The notes beneath the pieces are model-generated. The model made no database searches. It saw only the letters and a program-made list of their open reading frames with translations, and was not told the DNA's origin. Shown piece by piece: positions 57,301 to 64,000 of a DNA stretch of 64,000 nt. This DNA is from Eulemur rufifrons. Its lineage: Eukaryota > Chordata > Mammalia > Primates > Lemuridae. Location of the stretch: the NCBI RefSeq assembly GCF_041146395.1, contig NC_090984.1, positions 79,867,114 through 79,931,113 of the forward strand. The letters run 5' to 3'. Position numbers and translations under genes: made by a program. Positions within the stretch are counted from its first letter, which is position 1, and each line of letters starts with the position of its first letter.

Positions 57301-60150
57301 CATAGTCAAAGGTTCTGCTTATAATATTTTCTTGTTTTACCTATTACCTCACCTTGTAGAATATTGGTAAAACTTATTTGGTTGTAAATGGATATTTTTC
57401 TATTAATAGAACAATTTGGACTTCTTATTGTCTCCTATTAGTCCATGTAGAAACCTGAAATTCAAACTAATTTAAATTGTTTCCTATATACCTAAGAAAA
57501 AATTCAATATGTTAGCGAAAAAAAGCTATTATATAGTGAAAACTTAAATAGGAATTAATGAAATATTTGTACCAACAGCTAACATCAATCTGACTCACAA
57601 ACTTTGGCGTACTTCACTATTCACACCATTGTACATAATCTGATGAGTTTGCAGTTTAAATATGGTGTCTCAGTAAAAATGGAATTATAGTGATGGGCCA
57701 TGGGAAAGTGAGGGATAATTTCAGAAGCTCTCTGTCTCTTTCTTTTCTGAGATTTTTTTTTAGTGGCTGTTGCCCCAAACCATGTCTACTGGTTCTTCAA
57801 GCCAACAAGACTAAAAGTTTTCTGTTAGAGTTAGGCACTTTGTGCACTGCAGACTGGGAACTGCTATTTGAATAATTATCATTGTATCCCCCATGCTACC
57901 ACCATCCTCACTGTAATTGTGAATGTTTTAAAATTAGCAGCATTTTTCTTTATGCTAGTTCTCTTGAGGTATCTAGGCCAATACTCAGAAAAACGTCATG
58001 CAGGCAAAACATGTTTTCTGACTCCCAGTCATTACCACTGATGCATTTCCTGCTCCATTTTCAGCTCCTCCTTCAAATTTCAGAGGTCTTGCATGCTTGA
58101 TGGGCTCAGCTGCACTAATAAGATAATAATATAATAATAAACTTCTCATTATAGATATTGCATTTTTTTCCATTCAGGAGTTCTTGTATTTTAAAACAGC
58201 ACTACAAAAATAGGGCTATGCTTTATCAAAAGTAATAACTTGCTAGTGAAGAAATGATATATGCAACTGAAAGATATTCAGTTAGGTCAGTGACACATTA
58301 TCCTTGATTGGTGACCCATATTCTGATTGCTCTTAATGCTAACTTTGTGAAACTCCCATGGTTTCATTCATATTTTTCTGAATATTTAATTATAGCTTTG
58401 GAAATGATATAACTTGCACATCAAAAGTAATGTAAGTGACAAGCCACAAATGAGGGACTATGTCTGTCTTTTTGTATTCTTGTTGAAAGATACTTTGACA
58501 GAATTTATAAAGAGTCACACAACGTAAAAGTACCTATTAGTGTAACAGAAGAATACAGATTCGCTTTGTTAGACTGCCATGTCACACTCTTTTCTTGAGA
58601 TATCAGAAATCTTAGTCACACAGGAAAAGATAAAACATAGAATTACTATACATTTGAAAAAGTCATATTTTGATGGTCCAATTTGGATATATAATACATT
58701 TTCCCAGTCTTTTATCTGTCTCAGACTAACTTATAAATATTCTCCTGGAGGTATTCCCTTATGCTTCTGAGAAAAGCTGTGACCAAATTTGCAGTTAATG
58801 AGGGCTGATACAGCCAAATTCCCTGCTGCTGTTACTTTAAATGCCCGCCCTCTGCATTAGCATGAGCTCTTTTTCAAGCTTTTATTAGTAGAAACATCCT
58901 AAAGCTCAAGGTCTTTAAATGTAGAGGTCAGTCATGTCAAATTCTTAAAAATCAGTTTATAGAAACGCGAATTCATTCTTTATTCTTAATTTATTTTTCC
59001 TTTTACTCTTGTTTATTTTCATGATGCCAGGATGTTAGTTTACTGATGCCTACTAAATTGAATTGGAGATCAGCCATTGAATAATTATCATCTAATTCCT
59101 TGTTTTTAAGTTTTCTTAATTATGGAAATTCTGTTTGAAGATATGAATAAACTTGCTGTAGCAACTGGACAAAAGTGAACCTAATTTTACCAAATAAGTT
59201 CAAATTTTGGTATTTATTTACTATGAGAACAGTAAAGAAGAGCTAAGAAGCAGTTTTGATTAGCACAAAATTTGTTATCGTGATTTCAGATCAGAAGAGC
59301 AGTACCGTCTGCCTCATTATCTAATTTATTGCTGCATTTTTTGTTGTCACAAAATAAGGAAAGAATCTTTATACAAATAAGTGATTACAAATAGAATTTT
59401 TAAATTAACTGTTATATCTGATGAATATTTTTCTAGTAAACTGATCTGAAGTTTCAAAAATGAATACTAGGATATTTTTATTTTAAACCTGAATTAGAAA
59501 CGCTACCTTAGTGAGTGCTCAAATTATAAGAAGTCATTGATTAGGTTTAATGAACAATTTAAGCATTAAATATTAGATAGAAAATACTTATAAATATGTC
59601 TCATATTTCTTGGAAGTTCAAATATGTTATATAAATAATCATAGCTATTCTCTGTCAGATATAAATTCAAAATTTCTAAAGATTTTAGTCAAGATTTTCA
59701 AGTTATGGTTAAGTTTCAGTTTTAATGCATTGCTATCTTATTCCTACATTTTTAGGGAGGTAAAGTAACCTTGCATTTCCAAATTGAGGCCATAAAGCTT
59801 TTCAAAAATATTTCCAAAAATCAAGTTTATGCAACCATGATACATTAGAGATCTAATTTGTGAAATATTTGTGAAAGCAACTTCAATGCAGCCAACAAAC
59901 ATTGGCACAAAAATAAAAATCCTAGAATTCACTAAGCACATCATTGTGGATTATCTGATAAGTCTACAATTTAAATATTTTGTCTCAACAAAAACGGCAA
60001 TCTATATGGCATTATGCAACATTTTAAAAACTAATACTGGCAATTTTCATAGTTAATATTTATCAGTGCCACATATTGTGGTACTAGAGTGTTGTAACAA
60101 CAGCTTTAATATGAGCCACAGACTTCATTGCTGCTTTTTCATGTCATTGT
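54313..60150. other. Unassigned AT-rich DNA with small simple repeats, no gene
   Basis: Almost 6 kb with no named repeat that I can support. Contents: (TTAT)n at 54359-54376, a TG/CG/CA tract at 56266-56314, poly(T) at 56440-56450, and an (ATA)n-like stretch at 58118-58140. 58770-58930 is compositionally unlike its flanks and is discussed as a possible conserved noncoding element. Open frames are under 90 codons with no domain. Confidence 0.5.
56264..56314. repeat. (TG)n(CG)n followed by (CA)n tract
   Basis: About 9 TG units run into about 6 CG units, a short GTGCACCCACCTG spacer, then ACACACACAC. The first 30 bases alternate purine and pyrimidine without a break. Confidence 0.9.
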
Positions 60151-60154
60151 TTCT

Positions 60155-60400
60155 TGTGCTAGCACTATATACTTGGACTGCCTAACATAGTAGCCACAGA
60201 AAATATGTGGCTATTGAGAACTTGAATAGGGCTAGTCTGAATGGAGGTGCTACAAATAAAAAATACACATTTTTTATAACAATATAATAAAAGAATATAA
60301 ACTATATTAATTTTGTTTTGATTACTTTTTAAAATAAACATAATTTTAATAATTTGGGTTAAAATATTTTTATTTTATGTTGATTTTTACATTTTAATAG
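60155..60400 (-). repeat. hAT-Charlie-type DNA transposon relic
   Basis: 'gtagccacagaaaatatgtg' then 'gctattgagaacttgaatag' then 'ggctagtctgaatggaggtg', followed by an AT-rich body, matches the end of a common hAT-Charlie-related MER element in reverse orientation. Exact subfamily and right edge uncertain. Confidence 0.5.
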
Positions 60401-60584
60401 GGGTACTAGTAAATTTTGAAGACCTAGACAAATATTATTCTCATAGAAGTTGAACTGTAGTGGCAAACAATTTTAATTTCAAGTATGAGGCATGTTGTTT
60501 TAATCCGTATACTGTTGTCATATGGTTTAACTCAGTAAAACTGTCATTGAAAATACTTTTTTTATTGCATCCTTTTCAGCTTAA

Positions 60585-61139
60585 TCAAAATGCCATTTAT
60601 TTTTACTAATATCAAGATATTTATTTGTCTTTAGTTTCCAGAATTTTGATTATAGTATGTCTTAGTATGGATTTCCTTTGGTTTATCTAGCTTGGATTTG
60701 CTTAGCTTCTTGAATCTATAGGTTTAATTCTTTTGCCTAATTTATAAAATTTTCAGCCATTATTTCTTCTAGTACCTTTTCAGCTCTAATCTCTTCCTCC
60801 TCTCCTTTTTGAACTTCAATGACTTGAATATTATATCATTATTATAGTCCAGGAGGCATTCTTGTTCAGTCTATTTTTTTCTCCTATTCCAATGGTGATT
60901 TCTATTGCTCTGTCTTCAAGTCCATAGATTCTTTTCTCTGTTCTCTCCATTCTCCTGTTGAGCCCAACTAGAGATTTTTATATTTTGGTTATTGTATTTT
61001 TCAGTTCTAAAATATCATTTTATTCCTCTATATGTCTATTTCTTTTCTGAAATTTGTTATTTTTTCATTTGTTTCAAGTGTATTTGTAATTTCTTGTTGA
61101 AGCATTTCTATGATAACTGCTTTACAATTTTGTCACATT
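60585..61139 (-). repeat. HAL1/L1M ORF1 relic, minus strand (left piece)
   Basis: The minus strand encodes decayed LINE-1 ORF1: RRMERTEKRIYGLEDRAIEI near 60900-60965 (coiled-coil end) and EEIMAENFIN near 60745-60785, then 'aaatccaagctagataaacc' in the expected order. Frames carry stops. The Alu at 61140 splits it. Confidence 0.65.
61126..61137. repeat. Left target-site duplication of Alu 3
   Basis: AATTTTGTCACA, repeated exactly at 61437-61448. Confidence 0.88.
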
Positions 61140-61436
61140 GGCCGGGCGCAGTGGCTCACGCCTGTAATCCTAGCACTCTGGGAGGCCGAGGCAGGTGGAT
61201 TGCTCAAGGTCAGGAGTTTGAGACCAGCCTGAGCAAGAGTGAGACCCCGTCTCTACTAAAAATAGAAAGAAATTATCTGGCCAACTAAAATAGATGTAGA
61301 AAAAATTAGCCGGGCATGGTGGCGCATGCCTGTAGTCCCAGCCACCCCGGAGGCTGAGGCAGGAGGCAGGCATTCACTCTAGCCCAGACAACAGAGTGAG
61401 ACTCTGTCTCAAAAAAAAAAAAATAATAATAATAAT
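61140..61436 (+). mobile_element. Strepsirrhine Alu SINE (3) with internal right-arm deletion
   Basis: It starts 'ggccgggcgcagtggctcac', has a complete left arm, the strepsirrhine linker insertion ('aattatctggccaactaaaa') and a right arm shortened by roughly 60 bases. 'ggaggctgaggcag' is followed almost at once by 'gcattcactctagcc', skipping the block present in Alus 1 and 2. The tail is A13 then (AAT)n. Flanked by exact 12-base target duplications. The frames across it are Alu artefacts. Confidence 0.94.
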
Positions 61437-61438
61437 AA
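61412..61438. repeat. (A)n(AAT)n tail microsatellite
   Basis: The Alu tail has become a short AAT repeat (about 6 units). Confidence 0.85.
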
Positions 61439-61448
61439 TTTTGTCACA
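61437..61448. repeat. Right target-site duplication of Alu 3
   Basis: Exact repeat of 61126-61137. Confidence 0.88.
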
Positions 61449-61735
61449 AAGTTCTAACATCTGGGTCATTGTTGGTGTTTGTTGATTGTATTTTCTCATT
61501 CAAGTTGATAACTTTCCTGATTTTTGATATAACTGATTTTTAATTGAATCTTGGACATTTTGAGTATTATGTTTTGAGGTTCCGATCTTATTTTATAACC
61601 TCTATTTTAGCCAGCCTCACTCTAAAACCATAGTGAGTTCTTTGCTCTAGATTCATAAGGTACATTTCCTATAAATGCAGTTTTTAACCATATCTGATCC
61701 AAAGTCCACTTTTATAAAAACTACTTCATACCCCT
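61449..61735 (-). repeat. HAL1/L1M ORF1 relic, minus strand (right piece)
   Basis: 'aaagttctaacatctgggtc', then 'gaatcttggacattttgagt', continues the element to the left of Alu 3, toward its 5' region. It ends where the MLT1 begins. Confidence 0.55.
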
Positions 61736-61739
61736 TTCA

Positions 61740-62092
61740 CATTATTACAGTCATATGGCACTTGATGGGGATACATTCTGAGAAATACCTATTTCTCACA
61801 GTTCTAAAGGGTGGAAGTCTGAAATCAGGGTGCCAGTATAATTGGGTTATGGTAAGGGCTCTCTTCTGGGTTGCAGACTTCCAACTTAATGTTTTATCTT
61901 CAGACAGCATGAAGAACACAGAGAGCTCTTTGGGATTCTTTTTATAAGGGCACTAATCCCATTAATGAGAGCATTACCCTTATAACCCAATTACCTCCTC
62001 AAAGCCCCATTTCCTAATACTATCACCTTGGAGTATACAAGTACATCATATGAATTTTAGAGGGACATAAATATTTGGTCCATTGTACCCTC
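61740..62092 (-). repeat. MLT1-type MaLR LTR, minus strand
   Basis: The reverse complement of an MLT1 LTR in order: 'atttctcacagttctaaagg', 'ctctttgggattctttttat', 'aagggcactaatcccattaa', 'cccaattacctcctcaaagc', 'cctaatactatcaccttgga', 'tatgaattttagagggacat' and 'ttggtccattgtac'. Better preserved than the other two MLT1 copies here. The 90-codon plus-strand frame is chance. Confidence 0.85.
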
Positions 62093-63265
62093 CCAAAATT
62101 AATAATCATAGATGGTTCTGCAAATATTCAACACCTCTAATGGGAATCATATCGTAGAGTCTATAACCATATATGGAGTAGCAGTTCACAGTTTTGAATT
62201 TTAAAAGATTAATTTATATTTTTTTCAATTTTTTTTCAATGTGTGAGTTCTTATGTTTAAGTTTCTGGAAGGCCATATAAAATCATTGTGTCTTCCATGG
62301 CATCTGGTACCATTCTTTCTTGAGTGTGGATTTTCAATTTGAAAGTTGCTAATAGTGATTAATTTACCTGCAGATGGTATTTGAGATTATTCTTAATTAT
62401 TGGCAAAAACTATTTAATTTTATTCGGAATTCATTAGACAAATACTACTGCACAATTTAGGGATTATTGAGAATTTTTGTAAGTAAAAGTAATTACACAT
62501 TATGGTGGGTGCATTCAGAGATTCAGAGAAATTAGGGGCTAGAAGCTTAAAGTAACTTAAAATACAGATGTTTTTGTTAGATAAATGATTATCTCAGAAT
62601 ACGATGACAATACCAACAAAACATCCTAGGAAAATACTGAGTTATATGTTCTAAAACACTTTCCTAACATTATCAAATTATAATACTTCTAAATTCAATG
62701 TTTGCCAGGAAGTAGTCAATAATCACAGATTTTAAAAATAAATAAGAGCAATCTACCCTAAAAAAAAGTCTCTAGCTTAAAAAGTACAGAGTTTCAACAC
62801 AGCCTTTTTGATTACTATGGCTGCTTTAACAACTGATGCACAAACCAGAGTTGATTTGTCTATAATGACTACTATTGATCACACATTGGGGAAAATGATT
62901 GACTCAGCCACATGGAGGACACTAGAGCTGCATTTTTCCTTGAACAGATAGTGTAGTCCCCACATAACTTTAAAGAACTTTGTAGGAAGCAACGTTGCAT
63001 ATGAAAAGGGAAATAAGCTTTGGGGTTGGAACATACTATCTTTGATTTCCAACAATGCAGCTTCCTAAATTTTTTTTAATTATTTATGTTACTTTACTTT
63101 CCTATTTTCCATTTTATTTTCCTTGTGTACTGCATTCTCAGTTATTGCCTAAATTTAATTCTCAGTTCATCTATTTTCTCTTCTGCTCTGCCTGATCTGC
63201 TGTTTAACTTGAGCACATTTATTATCTTTTTTGGAAACCAACCTGACCTGGGAAAGCACACTTAC
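62093..63265. other. Unassigned DNA, no gene
   Basis: No repeat or exon recognised in this stretch. Confidence 0.5.
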
Positions 63266-63512
63266 TTTTTATTTTTTTTATTATTATTATTTTTTTATTT
63301 CAGCTTATTATGGGGGTACAAAAGTTTAGGTTATGTATATTGCCCATGCCCTCCCCCCCACCCGCCCTCCGCCGGAGTCAGAGCTTCAAGGGTGTCCATT
63401 CCCCCAGACAGTGCGCATCACACTCATTATGTATGTATACACCCATCCCCTCCCTCCCCATCTGCCCGACACCCAATTGGTGTTATTCCCAAATGTGCAC
63501 TTAGGTGAACTT
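63266..63512 (-). mobile_element. Strepsirrhine L1 3' UTR end, minus strand
   Basis: It starts with T-rich sequence (63266-63300, including (TTA)n), then 'cagcttattatgggggtaca' and the reverse G-rich 3' UTR (C-rich here: 'gagtcagagcttcaagggtg', 'cagacagtgcgcatcacact', 'ccaattggtgttattcccaa'). It matches the 30-kb copy in reverse, with a single UTR unit. It contains no ORF2. The overlapping plus-strand frames of 64-140 codons are artefacts. Confidence 0.85.
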
Positions 63513-63734
63513 AGGTGCTCCCAACCTCTGTTTCATCAATTATAAAATAAAAGCCAAATATCTTCTATCTTCTTCATAGTTTTTAAGACACTTGGAAGCA
63601 ACATGCTAATATTATTCACAATATTTCTTATGACAAACATAAAAAGTATAGTCAATGATAAAGTTATTAGCAAACTTTATATATCTAATACACATAAAAC
63701 ATATTGTGACAATAATAACCTTAGGTTTTGCTGA
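63513..63734. other. Unassigned stretch
   Basis: No recognisable content. Confidence 0.4.
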
Positions 63735-64000
63735 TTTTTCTGTTAGTGTAGACCAGGAGTCTGCAAACATGTCTATAAAGGATCAGATGGCAAATATTTT
63801 AGGCTTTGTGGTCATTGTGGCAACATTCCAATCTGCTATTGTAGCACAAAAGCAGCCATGGACAATATATAAAACAATGGACATGACTGTGTTCCAACAA
63901 AATGTCTTTTGTGGATATTGAAACTAAAATTTTTCATAATTATTATGTTTCACAAATAATATTCTTTTTATTTTTTCAAACATTTTAGAAAATGTAAAAC
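63735..64000 (+). repeat. hAT-Charlie-type DNA transposon relic, cut by window end
   Basis: 'ctgcaaacatgtctataaag' then 'gatcagatggcaaatatttt', 'aggctttgtggtcattgtgg', 'aaaagcagccatggacaata', 'gactgtgttccaacaaaatg' is a widespread mammalian hAT-Charlie-related MER element. The sequence to the right edge still fits, so the element continues outside. The 88-codon frame over it is not a gene. Confidence 0.7.

Noticed and set aside
63086..63508. 140-codon plus-strand frame with a hydrophobic N-terminus
   Set aside because: The second half is reverse-complemented L1 3' UTR and the first half is T-rich, so the hydrophobicity is compositional.
1..64000. tRNA, rRNA, snRNA genes, CpG islands or operons
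   Set aside because: Looked for by eye. Apart from SINE-derived Pol III promoter remnants nothing qualifies, and the composition and repeats are those of a mammalian gene desert or large intron.

Overview
This window is vertebrate nuclear DNA, and it reads as a gene desert or a large intron from a strepsirrhine primate (lemur, galago or loris; lemur is my best guess). Three Alu copies carry the roughly 30-base linker insertion between the two arms that marks strepsirrhine Alus. Several L1 copies end in a G-rich 3' UTR that I associate with strepsirrhine L1s. The rest is AT-rich and consists of old mammalian repeats (L2, MIR, MLT1, MER5-type, L1M/HAL1, an ERVL relic) between unassigned single-copy-looking DNA. 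I find no host protein-coding exon, CpG island, tRNA, rRNA, CRISPR array or prokaryotic feature. Every open reading frame of appreciable length is LINE coding sequence, its antisense shadow, or low-complexity sequence.

Layout. 0-16 kb: mostly unassigned AT-rich DNA with MLT1, L2, MER5-type and MIR fossils, two HAL1/L1M ORF1 relics, and at 5.36-6.15 kb an L1 insertion with a 5' inversion and a clean target-site duplication. 16.5-19.2 kb: two abutting minus-strand L1s. 21.7-23.1 kb: an L2 apparently interrupted by a second L2 in the opposite orientation. 23.8-30.9 kb: three plus-strand L1 ORF2 fragments; the last (29.4-30.85 kb) is the best preserved. 33-38 kb: small L1, MIR and microsatellite features. 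39.6-42.3 kb: an ancient L1M split by an Alu, with a second Alu at 42.7 kb. 44.3-48.1 kb: L1M, L2 and HAL1 relics, with a strepsirrhine L1 3' end inside the HAL1. 48.7-54.3 kb: a nested stack of an ancient minus-strand L1M, a plus-strand L1 piece with a 7-base flanking repeat, an ERVL-type provirus relic (MLT2-like LTR, primer site, gag/pro/RT remnants, no 3' LTR) and an L1 3' end inside the provirus. 54.3-60.1 kb: mostly unassigned DNA. 60.1-64 kb: hAT-Charlie pieces, a HAL1 relic split by an internally deleted Alu, an MLT1 LTR and an L1 3' end.

The genes do not work together here because there are none. What the window records is a series of retrotransposition events, several of which can be ordered from nesting and target-site duplications. 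Family names come from recognising sequence patterns by eye, so edges of old repeats are approximate and exact subfamilies are not claimed. I did not find a new biological system.
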